A stretch of DNA of 64,000 bases from Flavobacteriaceae bacterium. Its GTDB lineage: Bacteria > Bacteroidota > Bacteroidia > Flavobacteriales > Flavobacteriaceae. Under the pieces are notes generated by a model. That model saw only the letters and a program-made list of their open reading frames with translations. It searched no databases and was not told the DNA's origin. Every line of letters starts with the position of its first letter. The stretch's first letter is position 1. The stretch is from the NCBI GenBank assembly GCA_002746415.1, contig NVXD01000009.1:1-64000 (forward strand), in the 5' to 3' direction. Position numbers and translations under genes: made by a program. This document shows, one piece after another, positions 44,875 through 55,157 of this stretch.

Positions 44875-46350
44875 ATGAATTATAAAAAAATACTATCAGC
44901 TTTAATTCTAGGTTCAGCAATTGTAAGTTCATGTGTTGAAGATTTAGAATTAACGAACCCTAATGAACTATCCCCAGATACTTTTTTCAAAAATGAAGTA
45001 CAGTTTCAGTCTGCTGTAAATGCTATTTACGCCCCTTTACAATCAAGAGGTTTATTTGCCAGGCATATGTTTTTTATGCACGATAATATGTCGCAAGAAA
45101 ATGCAGGAAACCCTCAATTAGAAGCAGATAAAAGGCAATATATGGAGTTTACCTTTGACCCATCACATGGTGCTATTGGTCAGTATTGGGAACAATGTTA
45201 TAGAGGTATAAATAAAGCTAATTTTGTGCTTGACAATGTCGAAAATGCAGAAGGCGTTTCCGATACAAATAAAAAAACAATGGCTGGTGAAGCCAGGTTT
45301 TTAAGAGCATACTATTATTTCTTGTTAGCATCACGTTTTGGTGGGGTACTGCTTTATGAAACTGCAACTTTAGAACCTGCTCCCAGAGCTTCAGTCGAAC
45401 AAGTGTGGGATTTAGTAATTTCCGATTTAACAATAGCCGCAAATGATTTACCTGCAAAAGGAGACAACGACCTAGGTAGAGCAACTTCAGGAGCTGCTTC
45501 AGCTTTGTTAGGTAAGGTTCATTTAATGAACGGAAATTATGCAGAAGCAAAATCTGCTTTTGCTCCTGTAATGAATGGTACGTACTCTCTTGAGGCTAAT
45601 TACTATGACAATTTTATGGAAGAAACAGAACATGGATCTGAATCTATTTTTGAAGTGGTAATGTCATCTCAATACGGAGGAACCAATTGGGATGGAAATG
45701 CTACAGGTGTAAATGAAATTACATTTAGAAGTCAAGAATATGGTTTGGTTTGGTTTAACGTATACCCATCAGACATGCTGTTAGATGAATATGAAATTGG
45801 TGATCCAAGATATCAAGATAATTTTTACTCCAACGGCGATATTTTAGATCCAAATAACACCGCAGTTCCTGCTGATATTCCTTTAGGAAGAAGAGCAGCT
45901 TGGAAAAAGTATGAGCAGTATTATAAACAAGCAAGTTCAGATACCGAATCTGGTATAAACTTTAAAGTAATTAGGTATGCCGATGTGTTATTGATGATGG
46001 CAGAAATTGAAAATGAATTAGGTAATGCAAGTGTAGCTATAGATTACTTAAACCAAGTAAGAAGCAGACCCTCTACAAATATGCCACATTATGGAACGCC
46101 AGTAATGGACACAGCAGGTTATCCTGTTGGTTCAAAAGAAGACATATTTAAATCAATAGTTCATGAACGAATGGTTGAATTGCCTGGTGAACAAGTAAGA
46201 CTAAATGATATTTTAAGATGGGGTCTGTCGAATGACATTCTTGTGCCTGCCGGTTTTAAAACAGGGACTCATGAATTGTTGCCGATTCCACAAGGCGAAA
46301 TTGATACTAACCCTGAGGTAAGCGTTGAAAACCAAAACCCGGGTTATTAA
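44875..46350 (+). CDS. SusD/RagB-type surface glycan-binding lipoprotein
   Basis: This 491-residue protein has a lipoprotein signal (LILGSAIVSSC, Cys21) followed by acidic residues (VEDLE), in line with the surface-export signal of Bacteroidota. The SusD helical TPR-like scaffold is clear: MAGEARFLRAYYYFLLASRF, and the C-terminal VIRYADVLLMMAEIENELG and SIVHERMVELPGEQVRLNDI. It binds glycan at the cell surface and hands it to SusC. A terminator follows, so the downstream genes may use another promoter. Confidence 0.95.
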   Translation: MNYKKILSALILGSAIVSSCVEDLELTNPNELSPDTFFKNEVQFQSAVNAIYAPLQSRGLFARHMFFMHDNMSQENAGNPQLEADKRQYMEFTFDPSHGAIGQYWEQCYRGINKANFVLDNVENAEGVSDTNKKTMAGEARFLRAYYYFLLASRFGGVLLYETATLEPAPRASVEQVWDLVISDLTIAANDLPAKGDNDLGRATSGAASALLGKVHLMNGNYAEAKSAFAPVMNGTYSLEANYYDNFMEETEHGSESIFEVVMSSQYGGTNWDGNATGVNEITFRSQEYGLVWFNVYPSDMLLDEYEIGDPRYQDNFYSNGDILDPNNTAVPADIPLGRRAAWKKYEQYYKQASSDTESGINFKVIRYADVLLMMAEIENELGNASVAIDYLNQVRSRPSTNMPHYGTPVMDTAGYPVGSKEDIFKSIVHERMVELPGEQVRLNDILRWGLSNDILVPAGFKTGTHELLPIPQGEIDTNPEVSVENQNPGY

Positions 46351-46378
46351 TAGTAATAATAAGTTAGAGTTAGTTTTA

Positions 46379-46412
46379 GAAAATGGTATGTCTTTTTAAG
46401 ATATGCCATTTT
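46379..46412 (+). terminator. Terminator after susD
   Basis: AAAATGGTATGTCTT and AAGATATGCCATTTTT form a long stem with G-U pairs, ending in a short T run. It lies about 30 bases after the susD stop codon. Confidence 0.65.
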
Positions 46413-46465
46413 TGCCATTGAGCTATTATTAAAACATTAGTAATAATTAATAAAGTACGAGCTAT

Positions 46466-49400
46466 ATGAAAAGAATAATACTATTACTAGCAAATGTTTT
46501 ACTTATTGGTTGTTTAAAAAAAGAAAACAATACTAATCAAAAAATATTTACTACCATAGCTTCAACATATTCAGGAATACATTTTAGTAATGATTTAACA
46601 GAAAACGATAGTTTAAATTATTTCACTTATGGTTATATGTATATGGGTGGAGGCGTCGCTGTTGGAGATCTAAATAACGATGGGCTTGTTGATCTTTATT
46701 TTACTGGCAATATGGTAAAAAACAAGCTGTACTTAAATAAAGGGGAATTAAAATTTGAAGAAATATCAAAAATATCTGGCGTTGAAGGTGATTTACGTTG
46801 GATGACGGGAGTGACGATGGCTGATGTTAATCAAGATAAAAAATTAGATATATATGTTAGTGTTTCAGGCCTTGGAGGAAACAAAAAAAACTTACTATAT
46901 ATCAATCAAGGGAATAATCAAAATGGTATTCCAATATTTAAGGAAGAAGCGGAAACATATGGTATTGCAGACGCCGGACAATCTACACAATCTACTTTTT
47001 TCGACTATGACTTAGATGGAGATTTAGATTTGTATGTGGCAAATTATCCTATTACAAATTTTGATAACCCTGCATTTTATTATGCAAATGAAATAAGAAC
47101 CATAAAATGGAAAAATTCTGATCATTTGTATAAAAATAACGGTGACAATACCTTTAGTGATGTAACGGAAGAAGCCGGTTTATTAAGTCACGGATTAAGT
47201 TTAAGCGCCACTGTTGGCGATTTAAATAATGATGGCTATCCTGATCTATATGTTTCTAATGATTTTGCAAGCCCAGACTATATGTATTTCAACAATGGGG
47301 ATGGAACATTTACAGAAAAATCACAAGAACAAACCAAACACACTGCATTCTATGGCATGGGTGTAGACATAGCCGATTTTAACAACGACGGATTATTAGA
47401 TATGGCTCAAATGGACATGACACCCGAAGACAATAGGAGGTCTAAAGCAAATATGGGGAGTATGAACCCACAAAACTTTAAAGACATGCTTAATTCTGGC
47501 TTGCATTCACAATACATGAAAAACACCCTTCAATTAAATAATGGGTTAAACAAAAAAGGCTATCCTATTTATAGCGATATAGCATACATAGCTGGAGTAG
47601 CAAATACCGATTGGAGTTGGTCTAGCTTATTTGCAGATTTAGATAATGACGGTTTTAAGGATCTATATATAACAAACGGAACTAGAAGAGATATCAACAA
47701 CAAAGACTATTTTAAAGAGATACAGGCAGGCAAAAATTATTTTTCAGAGAAAAAAGAGGAAAACAATCAGTTAAAGTGGGTAGAAGAAATGCCTTCAGAG
47801 CGCATAGACAATTACATGTTTAAAAACAATGGCGACCTTACTTTTTCTAAAGTAAATAATGATTGGGGAATTGAATATAAAGGGTTTTCAAATGGAGCAG
47901 TTTATGCAGATCTAGATAATGATGGAGATTTAGAAATGATTATGAATAATATTGATGATAAAGCCACTGTATTTAAAAATCACACATCGGAGATCGGACT
48001 ACATAATTATTTGCAAATAGCTTTTAAAGGAGAAAAAAAGAATGTCTTTGGTATAGGAGCAAAAGTTACGCTATATCATAATACCAAAAGTCAGTATCAA
48101 GAATTAACACTGACACGTGGATTTCAATCATCAGTTAGTCCAAACATGCATTTTGGATTAGGTACCGCTAAGAAAGTAGATTCTTTAAAAATACAGTGGC
48201 CAGATGGGAAACAACAAATGATAGAGAACATAGCCTCCAATAAAAAGCTAATTGTTAATTATCTAGATGCCAGTAATCTATTGAAAAAAAATAAATCAAA
48301 CCTACAAATGCTGGTAGATGTTACTTCTAATGCTGGTATTTTTTTTAAACATCAAGAAAATAGGTATGACGATTATAGAAATGAAGTTCTCTTACCTCAT
48401 GAAACCTCAAAACTAGGACCAGCGTTGACTGCTGCAGATGTAAACGGCGATGGTTTAGATGATTTTTATATTGGAGGGGCGCATCAACAAAGCGGAGCTT
48501 TATTTATACAACAAAAAGATGGTTCATTTCTATCTACCAATAAAAAATTGTGGGATAGAGATAAAATACATGAGGATACCGATGCTACTTTTTTTGACGC
48601 AAACGGAGATGGTGCAAAAGATTTATATATCGTAAGTGGTGGTAATGAATTTATAAGTAATCAGTCTCCTTTACAAGATAGATTATACTTAAATGATGGG
48701 ACTGGTAATTTTAGTAAAAGTAATAATGCATTGCCTAAAATGTTAACAAGTGGCGGATGTGTTTCCTCAGCAGATTTTGATGGTGATGGTGATTTAGATT
48801 TGTTTGTGGGAGGTAGATTAGTGCCTGGTAAATACCCCGAACCTCCTAGAAGCTATTTATTAGAAAACAAAAGTAATAAGGGTTTAATTCAATTTGTAGA
48901 TGTAACCAAAAAATTAGCTCCAGACCTATTGCAACCTGGACTAGTTACTAGTTCTTCATGGGTCGATGTTAACAATGACGGAAACGTAGATTTACTCATA
49001 GCTGGTGAATGGATGCCTATAATGTATTTTAACAATAAAGGAGGGAAGCTTATAAACGAAACACAAAATAGTGGTCTACAACAGTATACAGGATGGTGGT
49101 TTAGTTTAACCCCAGGAGATTTTGATAATGATGGTGATGTAGATTTTATTGTGGGCAATCTTGGTTTAAATTATAAGTACCAAGCCACAAAAGAAAACAC
49201 CTTTGATATTTTTCTTGATGATTTTGATAAAAATGGAAAAAAAGATATTGTTTTAAGTTATTATAACGATGGTGTGCAGTTTCCATTGAGAGGAAGATCC
49301 TGTTCTTCCGAACAAATTCCTGGCATTAAAAAGAAATTTAAAGGATATGACGAATTTTCCGTTGCAAATATTGTAGATGTTTATTCTAAACCAGCACTAA

Positions 49401-49852
49401 ACAATGCGCTACATTATCAAGTAACAAGCTTTGCTTCTACTTATATCGAAAATCTGGGCAATAACAAATTCAAGGTTATACCACTCCCTAATGAAGCGCA
49501 ATTATCTTCCATTAATGCAACCATTGTAGACGATTATAACAACGATGGAAATTTGGATGCCTTTATTGTTGGTAATTTTTATATCTCAGAAATAGAAACC
49601 CCTAGAAATGATGCGGGAAATGGACTAATACTTTTCGGAAATGGTGATGGCACCTTTTATTCACTTCCTGCTTATGAGACAGGAGCCATACCCAGTTATG
49701 ACACTAGAAGAGCTAGTGTACTACAGACAAAGGATGGCAAAATAGTGCTTTTAGCAAATAATAATGAGGCTTTAAAAGCCATTAAAATCATAGTGCCAGA
49801 CCCTAAAAACCTACTAAATCAACAAGTTCGGGCAATACCCAAAAGGTATTAA
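46466..49852 (+). CDS. FG-GAP/VCBS and ASPIC/UnbV repeat surface lipoprotein
   Basis: This 1128-residue protein has a lipoprotein signal (LLLANVLLIGC, Cys16). It has many calcium-loop FG-GAP/VCBS repeats with the DxNxDGxxD pattern (DLNNDGLVDLYF; DYDLDGDLDLYVANYP; DFDGDGDLDLFVGGRL; DFDNDGDVDFIVGNLG). An ASPIC/UnbV domain lies in the middle (FGIGAKVTLYHNTK, then SPNMHFGLGTAKKVDSLKI). It is probably a beta-propeller protein on the cell surface. Such proteins are frequent in marine Bacteroidota PULs next to SusC/SusD, where binding of the substrate is assumed but unproven. Confidence 0.88.
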   Translation: MKRIILLLANVLLIGCLKKENNTNQKIFTTIASTYSGIHFSNDLTENDSLNYFTYGYMYMGGGVAVGDLNNDGLVDLYFTGNMVKNKLYLNKGELKFEEISKISGVEGDLRWMTGVTMADVNQDKKLDIYVSVSGLGGNKKNLLYINQGNNQNGIPIFKEEAETYGIADAGQSTQSTFFDYDLDGDLDLYVANYPITNFDNPAFYYANEIRTIKWKNSDHLYKNNGDNTFSDVTEEAGLLSHGLSLSATVGDLNNDGYPDLYVSNDFASPDYMYFNNGDGTFTEKSQEQTKHTAFYGMGVDIADFNNDGLLDMAQMDMTPEDNRRSKANMGSMNPQNFKDMLNSGLHSQYMKNTLQLNNGLNKKGYPIYSDIAYIAGVANTDWSWSSLFADLDNDGFKDLYITNGTRRDINNKDYFKEIQAGKNYFSEKKEENNQLKWVEEMPSERIDNYMFKNNGDLTFSKVNNDWGIEYKGFSNGAVYADLDNDGDLEMIMNNIDDKATVFKNHTSEIGLHNYLQIAFKGEKKNVFGIGAKVTLYHNTKSQYQELTLTRGFQSSVSPNMHFGLGTAKKVDSLKIQWPDGKQQMIENIASNKKLIVNYLDASNLLKKNKSNLQMLVDVTSNAGIFFKHQENRYDDYRNEVLLPHETSKLGPALTAADVNGDGLDDFYIGGAHQQSGALFIQQKDGSFLSTNKKLWDRDKIHEDTDATFFDANGDGAKDLYIVSGGNEFISNQSPLQDRLYLNDGTGNFSKSNNALPKMLTSGGCVSSADFDGDGDLDLFVGGRLVPGKYPEPPRSYLLENKSNKGLIQFVDVTKKLAPDLLQPGLVTSSSWVDVNNDGNVDLLIAGEWMPIMYFNNKGGKLINETQNSGLQQYTGWWFSLTPGDFDNDGDVDFIVGNLGLNYKYQATKENTFDIFLDDFDKNGKKDIVLSYYNDGVQFPLRGRSCSSEQIPGIKKKFKGYDEFSVANIVDVYSKPALNNALHYQVTSFASTYIENLGNNKFKVIPLPNEAQLSSINATIVDDYNNDGNLDAFIVGNFYISEIETPRNDAGNGLILFGNGDGTFYSLPAYETGAIPSYDTRRASVLQTKDGKIVLLANNNEALKAIKIIVPDPKNLLNQQVRAIPKRY

Positions 49853-49936
49853 AAGGGATCAACTTTAATATTTCGATCTAAGCATCGGACTATAAACCCC
49901 ATGAGTGGGAATTAATTTTAAAATAATAATAATCCT

Positions 49937-50201
49937 ATGACCAAAACAGTACTCAATTTATTGGTTTTAAGTACTTTAATGCTGTCCTGTAGCAATTCAC
50001 AAAATAAAAACATAGTTACAAATGTGGTGGTTTGATCCACGTACCGGAAACAGTTATTCTGCTGGTAAAATTAAAAAAGCGAATAAAATAATAGAAGAGG
50101 CTCCTACTTCTGGTATCGGAAACGACTGGGTTTTAGTTATGGATAGTAAAAAATATGGACCACCAGGAGCACTTAATACAACAAAAAATAAACATCAATG
50201 A
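49937..50201 (+). pseudogene. Deletion relic of a GH140/DUF4038-type gene
   Basis: Bases 49937-50035 encode a lipoprotein signal (MTKTVLNLLVLSTLMLSC, then SNSQNK) that runs into a stop. In the next frame, from 50022 to 50201, lies MWWFDPRTGNSYS, then NDWVLVMDSKKYGPPGALN. That second piece matches the last 55 residues of the intact DUF4038/GH140 protein at 60467-61861 (MWWYDTRTGYATE; QDWVLVLDDAKQKFKAPGKLN). The roughly 400 residues between are missing, and the two ends are out of frame. An older copy of this enzyme was therefore removed by an internal deletion. Confidence 0.8.
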
Positions 50202-50251
50202 AAGGGTCGTTTATTCAGGAGGTTACCAGCAAGTTTTATGCAAAAAACAAC

Positions 50252-51898
50252 ATGATAAAAATGAACTTGGTTAAAAATTGTTTTGTGTGGGTATTAAGTA
50301 TTCTTCTTTTAGGATGTGCTTCTCCGGTAAATGATAGTTTGCTTTCTACAGATGTGTTTATTCTTGGGGGAAGTGAGGCAGGATTTACAGCCGCAATACA
50401 AGCTTCAAGATTAGGTAAAAGCGTAGTGTTAGTTGAACCCACAGGTCATCCTGGAGGAATGATAGTAGAGGGTCTTGGCAAAGATATTCGATTTGGAAGT
50501 AGTCGGGTTATTGGTGGTATTGCTCGTGAATTTTATATCGCTATTGAGCAGTATTATGGATTAGAACCAGATTTTGATAATCCAGAATGGTATTCAAAAT
50601 ATGAACCTTCAATTGCTGAAAAAATAATTGAAGAGATGCTAGCAAACGAAAAGAATATTTCAATTATTCGGAAAAATCGAATCAAAGAAAACAATGGAGT
50701 AGAAAAAAAAGGAACTAAAATCACTAAAATAATTCTCGAAAATGGTCAATCAATAGCAGCTAAAATCTATATAGATGCCTCTATTGAGGGTCATTTAATT
50801 AACTTTACTGGAATCACAACTGAAACAATTCGTGAAGGAAATAATAAGTATAATGAGAGTTTAAATGGAGTACAAAAGGAAAATGCCTTCAGGCAATTTT
50901 TAATTCAAGTTGATCCATATATTATTGTAGGTGATTCAACAAGTGGACTTATTAAAACGATACAAGAAGGTGATTTAGGAGAACAGGGAGATCCAAGTAA
51001 ATACATCCAGGGATTCTGTTACAGAATGTGTTTAACAAAGGATAAAAACAATAGCATACCAATAAGTAAACCTGATAATTATGACCCAAACAAATATGAA
51101 ATATACAAGAGATATTTAAATAAGGGAGGCCAACTATTTAAACCCAATTCCAACCGCCATAATGGTAAGACAGATATAGGGAGTTGGCACGATCTTTCTG
51201 CCAATCTCTACGGTGAAAATTGGAAATATCCAACGGGGAGCTATAAAATACAAGACAGTATTGTACAAGATCATCGTGATTTTACTATGGGTTTAATTTG
51301 GTTTTTACAGCATGACTCTAGTGTAGATAGTCTAACACGGTCTAATTGGAAAGGATGGGGCTTGCCCAAAGATGAGTTTACTGATAATGAACACTGGCCT
51401 CGACGTTTATATATTAGAAGTGCCAGACGTATGGTATCAGATTATATAATTACAGAGCATAATACTAAATTAGTCCATCCGGATACTATTTCAGACCCTG
51501 TTGCAATTGCTTGGTGGCCGCCAGACATGCATCATGCAAGAAGAATAGTTAAAGATGATTTTGCCTACAATGAAGGATTTACACATGTAGGCGGAAATAA
51601 AAATTGGAAACCTTTTGCAATATCTTATAAAGCTACTGTACCAAAGAAGAATGAATGTACCAATATTATTACTCCAACTTGCCTTTCTTCAAGTTATGTT
51701 GGATATGGAAGCATTAGAATTGTTCCAACTTTTATGATTTTAGGGCAAAGTGCTGGAGCTGCTGCCGCTATTGCTATAGATGAAAACATTAGGGTTCAGA
51801 ATATTCCTTATGAAATTTTGAATAAAACACTTCTTAATAATAACCAGATACTAAAAATTCCAGAAAATTGGTTGGAAATTATTTCTTCAAACAATTGA
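50252..51898 (+). CDS. Exported FAD-dependent oxidoreductase (lipoprotein), copy 1
   Basis: The protein has 548 residues from the ATG at 50252; the longer frame from 50198 overlaps the relic before it. It has a lipoprotein signal (VLSILLLGC). The FAD-binding fold starts VFILGGSEAGFTAAIQASRL and EPTGHPGGMIVEGLG, and the closing FAD region is FMILGQSAGAAAAIAI, as in the FAD_oxidored family. The middle carries FCYRMCLT and RRLYIRSARRMVSDYIIT. The reaction is unknown; members near glycan genes may oxidise a sugar. A close paralogue follows after 24 bases. Confidence 0.85.
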   Translation: MIKMNLVKNCFVWVLSILLLGCASPVNDSLLSTDVFILGGSEAGFTAAIQASRLGKSVVLVEPTGHPGGMIVEGLGKDIRFGSSRVIGGIAREFYIAIEQYYGLEPDFDNPEWYSKYEPSIAEKIIEEMLANEKNISIIRKNRIKENNGVEKKGTKITKIILENGQSIAAKIYIDASIEGHLINFTGITTETIREGNNKYNESLNGVQKENAFRQFLIQVDPYIIVGDSTSGLIKTIQEGDLGEQGDPSKYIQGFCYRMCLTKDKNNSIPISKPDNYDPNKYEIYKRYLNKGGQLFKPNSNRHNGKTDIGSWHDLSANLYGENWKYPTGSYKIQDSIVQDHRDFTMGLIWFLQHDSSVDSLTRSNWKGWGLPKDEFTDNEHWPRRLYIRSARRMVSDYIITEHNTKLVHPDTISDPVAIAWWPPDMHHARRIVKDDFAYNEGFTHVGGNKNWKPFAISYKATVPKKNECTNIITPTCLSSSYVGYGSIRIVPTFMILGQSAGAAAAIAIDENIRVQNIPYEILNKTLLNNNQILKIPENWLEIISSNN

Positions 51899-51922
51899 AT
51901 GTAACCTGTTAAATAAAAAAAT

Positions 51923-53602
51923 ATGAAAATTGAATATATTCAAAAGTGGATTGCTATTCTAACATTAGTTTGCTTAATAGCTTGCAATTCAAAAACTGAA
52001 CATAACGAGGTTGTGTCAGACGTCATTATATATGGTGGAACACCTGCTGCTATTACGGCAGCTGTAGAATTAGCTCGTTCTGACAAACATGTAATTATTG
52101 TGTGTCCAGAAAAACATTTAGGAGGTATGAGTTCTAGTGGTCTTGGCTTTACGGATACAGGAGATAAGAATATTATAGGAGGTATTTCAAAGGAATTTCA
52201 CCAACGATTGTATACTTATTATGATAAAGAAGAAGCTTGGAATTGGCAACCCAAAACCGAATATGGCAATAAAGGGCAAGATACCCCAGCCATGGATGGA
52301 GACACTAAGTCTATGTGGATTTTTGAACCTCATGTTGCAGAAGAGATCTTTGAAGGTTTTATTGATGAAAATAAAATTGAAGTATATCGTGACCATTGGT
52401 TGGATCGTGATCATGGTGTAGAGGTAGCAAACGGTTCAATAAATACTATTAAAATGTTGGATGGAACTCTTTTTAGAGCCAAAATTTTTATTGACGCAAC
52501 ATATGAGGGAGATTTGCTTGCTGCTGCAGGTGTAAGTTACCATGTTGGAAGAGAAGCCAACAGTCAGTACAACGAAAAATGGAACGGCGTTCAAGTCGGT
52601 ACTTTGCATCATGGACATCATTTTGGAGAAATGAATATAAGTCCGTATAAAATTCCCGGTGATTCTTTGAGTGGGGTTTTACCTTATATTTCAACAGATG
52701 ATCCAGATATAAAGGATGAAGCAGATCATCGAGTTCAAGCATATTGTTATAGAATGTGTCTCACTAATTATGAAGAAAATCGCGTTCCCTTTGAAAAACC
52801 TATTGGATACAATGCCTCAGATTATGAATTAATGATTAGGGTTTTTGAAGCTGGCTGGAACCAAACGTTCAATAAATTTGATCCTATACCCAATTATAAA
52901 ACCGATGTTAATAATCACGGTCCCTTCAGCTTTGATAATATTGGCATGAATTACGAATATCCCGAAGCGTCGTACGAAAAAAGAGCGAAAATTATAAGTC
53001 AACATAAGTCGTATCAAATGGGTATGCTTTACTTCTTAGCTAATGATACTCGTGTGCCTTCAGAAATTAGGCATGAGATGAATAAATGGGGATATGCCAA
53101 AGACGAATTTATTGACAATGGCCACTGGCCTTATCAAATTTATGTTCGCGAAGCAAGACGAATGATCGGTGAATATATCATGACAGAAAATGAAGTACTT
53201 GGCAAAAAAGAAGTAACAACTTCAATAGGTATGGGTTCTTATACTATGGATTCACATAATACGCAGCGGTACATTACCCCGGAAGGCTATGTTCAAAACG
53301 AAGGCGATATAGGTGTTCACCCGCATGAGCCCTATCAAATTGCCATGGGATCAGTATTGCCAAAAAAAGAAGAATGTAATAATTTACTTGTACCTGTGGC
53401 GGTGTCTAGTTCTCATATTGCTTTTGGTTCCATTCGTATGGAACCCGTTTTTATGATTTTGGGGCAAAGTGCCGGGACAATGGCGGCAATGTCTTTAGAT
53501 AAAGAGATCTCACTTCATGATTTATCATATATAGAAGTAAGAAAGAAGCTTATAGCGGATCATCAAATATTAAGCAAAACACGAAAAATACTCAAAAAAT
53601 GA
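51923..53602 (+). CDS. Exported FAD-dependent oxidoreductase (lipoprotein), copy 2
   Basis: This 559-residue protein has a lipoprotein signal (LTLVCLIAC) and DVIIYGGTPAAITAAVELAR, CPEKHLGGMSSSGLGFTDTG, CYRMCLTNYEENRVP, GHWPYQIYVREARRMIGEYI and FMILGQSAGTMAAMSL. It shares these blocks with the protein before it, so the two are diverged duplicates, with this one containing an extra TDTGDKNIIGG block. It is probably periplasmic or surface-bound; how FAD is loaded there is an open point. The next gene starts 7 bases later. Confidence 0.85.
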   Translation: MKIEYIQKWIAILTLVCLIACNSKTEHNEVVSDVIIYGGTPAAITAAVELARSDKHVIIVCPEKHLGGMSSSGLGFTDTGDKNIIGGISKEFHQRLYTYYDKEEAWNWQPKTEYGNKGQDTPAMDGDTKSMWIFEPHVAEEIFEGFIDENKIEVYRDHWLDRDHGVEVANGSINTIKMLDGTLFRAKIFIDATYEGDLLAAAGVSYHVGREANSQYNEKWNGVQVGTLHHGHHFGEMNISPYKIPGDSLSGVLPYISTDDPDIKDEADHRVQAYCYRMCLTNYEENRVPFEKPIGYNASDYELMIRVFEAGWNQTFNKFDPIPNYKTDVNNHGPFSFDNIGMNYEYPEASYEKRAKIISQHKSYQMGMLYFLANDTRVPSEIRHEMNKWGYAKDEFIDNGHWPYQIYVREARRMIGEYIMTENEVLGKKEVTTSIGMGSYTMDSHNTQRYITPEGYVQNEGDIGVHPHEPYQIAMGSVLPKKEECNNLLVPVAVSSSHIAFGSIRMEPVFMILGQSAGTMAAMSLDKEISLHDLSYIEVRKKLIADHQILSKTRKILKK

Positions 53603-53609
53603 ACTTACC

Positions 53610-54995
53610 ATGAGATATTTACTAATACTATTAATTTTCATATCATATAGCAGTGCTAAATGTCAGGATTTATCCAACAAAAAAATAAACGGTTATCGAG
53701 GAATTTGGTTTCAACTTAATCAAAAATACGAACATGGAGATAAATATTCTGGTGCCTTAAGTACCTATACCGCAAAGCATGTCCCTTTAGCTATATATTC
53801 CAAAGAAGTGAATAAAACTTTTTTTGTTTATGGTGGCACTACAGCAGAAAACGCTAAATATTTGCTTTGTATGATTGGGGAGTTTGATCATAAAACAGGT
53901 ATGGTGTCTAAACCTACAGTAGTTTACGATAAAAAAGGAGTGGACGATCCTCATGACAACCCTTCTTTATTGATTGATAAGGAAGGGTTTATTTGGGTTT
54001 TTGTAAGTGGTAGAGGAAAAGAACGCCTTGGATTTAAGTATAAAAGTAAAAAGCGGTATTCCATTGACGCCTTTATTCAGGTAACCGAAGAAGAAATGAC
54101 ATACCCACAACCTTGGTATACGGACTATGGTTTTTTTCATTTTTTTACAAAATACACTGGAATTCGTCAGTTATACTATGAAACAAGTAAAGATGGTAAG
54201 GTTTGGACAGAAGATAAATTACTAGCAGCTATACCTGTAAATAAAGGTGAAAATTCGGGCCACTATCAAACCAGTAATTTATTTAATGGAAAAGTCGTGG
54301 GTACTTTTTTTAACCGCCATCCTAATGGTGTAGTAGACGGAAGAACAGATTTGTATTACGTACAATCTAAAGATTTTGGAAATACCTGGACTACTATTGA
54401 TGCTATACCATTAACATTACCAATTAAAGAGCAAGCCAACCCAGCTAGAATAATTGATTATGCAGGGCAAAACAAAAATGTTTATATGAAGGACATGAAT
54501 TTTGATGCCAATGGTAATCCTGCTTGTTTATATATACGTAGTAACGGCCATACTCCTGGTCCTAAAAGTGCACCTTATGAATGGTGTGTTACCCTATGGA
54601 ATGGTACATCTTGGTCAACTACTGTTGTAACCACATCAGACCATAACTATGATATGGGTAGTCTTTACATTTCTAAAGATAATTGGAGCATTGTAGGACC
54701 AACAGAAAAAGGACCACAAGCTTGGGGTGTTGGTGGAGAAATTGCAATATGGCAATCTACCAATAATGGTGAAACATGGAAAAAGACAAAAAAAGTAACC
54801 AAGAATAGTAAACGAAGTCATTCTTATGTACGACGCCCAGTAAATTATAAAGATCCTTTTAGTTTTTTTTGGTCAGATGGGCATTCGCATGACTTTAGTA
54901 AATCAGAATTGTACTTCGGCAATTTTAAAGGTAAAAAATGGAAACTGCCATATTATATGCAAGAGGATTATGAAAAACCAAAAAAGGTTAAGTAA
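53610..54995 (+). CDS. BNR-repeat (BNR_4-type) secreted protein
   Basis: This 461-residue protein has a signal peptide (ending SSAKCQ). It has a propeller of the sialidase-like BNR type: NGYRGIWFQLNQKYEHGDKY at the start, then TSKDGKVWTED, SKDFGNTWTTID and STNNGETWKKTKK, all Asp-box-like S-x-D-x-G-x-x-W repeats. BNR_4 proteins occur in PULs, some as lyases or hydrolases on uronic acid or rhamnose glycans. Enzyme activity cannot be assigned from sequence alone. It lies 7 bases after the FAD gene, so these genes form one unit. Confidence 0.82.
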   Translation: MRYLLILLIFISYSSAKCQDLSNKKINGYRGIWFQLNQKYEHGDKYSGALSTYTAKHVPLAIYSKEVNKTFFVYGGTTAENAKYLLCMIGEFDHKTGMVSKPTVVYDKKGVDDPHDNPSLLIDKEGFIWVFVSGRGKERLGFKYKSKKRYSIDAFIQVTEEEMTYPQPWYTDYGFFHFFTKYTGIRQLYYETSKDGKVWTEDKLLAAIPVNKGENSGHYQTSNLFNGKVVGTFFNRHPNGVVDGRTDLYYVQSKDFGNTWTTIDAIPLTLPIKEQANPARIIDYAGQNKNVYMKDMNFDANGNPACLYIRSNGHTPGPKSAPYEWCVTLWNGTSWSTTVVTTSDHNYDMGSLYISKDNWSIVGPTEKGPQAWGVGGEIAIWQSTNNGETWKKTKKVTKNSKRSHSYVRRPVNYKDPFSFFWSDGHSHDFSKSELYFGNFKGKKWKLPYYMQEDYEKPKKVK

Positions 54996-55157
54996 TATAA
55001 TTCTAATAATCAGAAATAACTAACTGTCTAATCATAATTAAAAGGCAAGCAAATAACCATTCATTTACAAAAAATTTATAACCTTATTCTGAAGAATTTA
55101 GTACAATTCTTATGCTTATTATCTTTTTAAACATTCAACATTTATTAAAACGAAACC

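Noticed and set aside
50198-50251. Longer start for the first FAD oxidoreductase
   Set aside because: The ATG at 50198 overlaps the last codons of the GH140 relic and puts 18 polar residues before the lipoprotein signal; the ATG at 50252 fits better.
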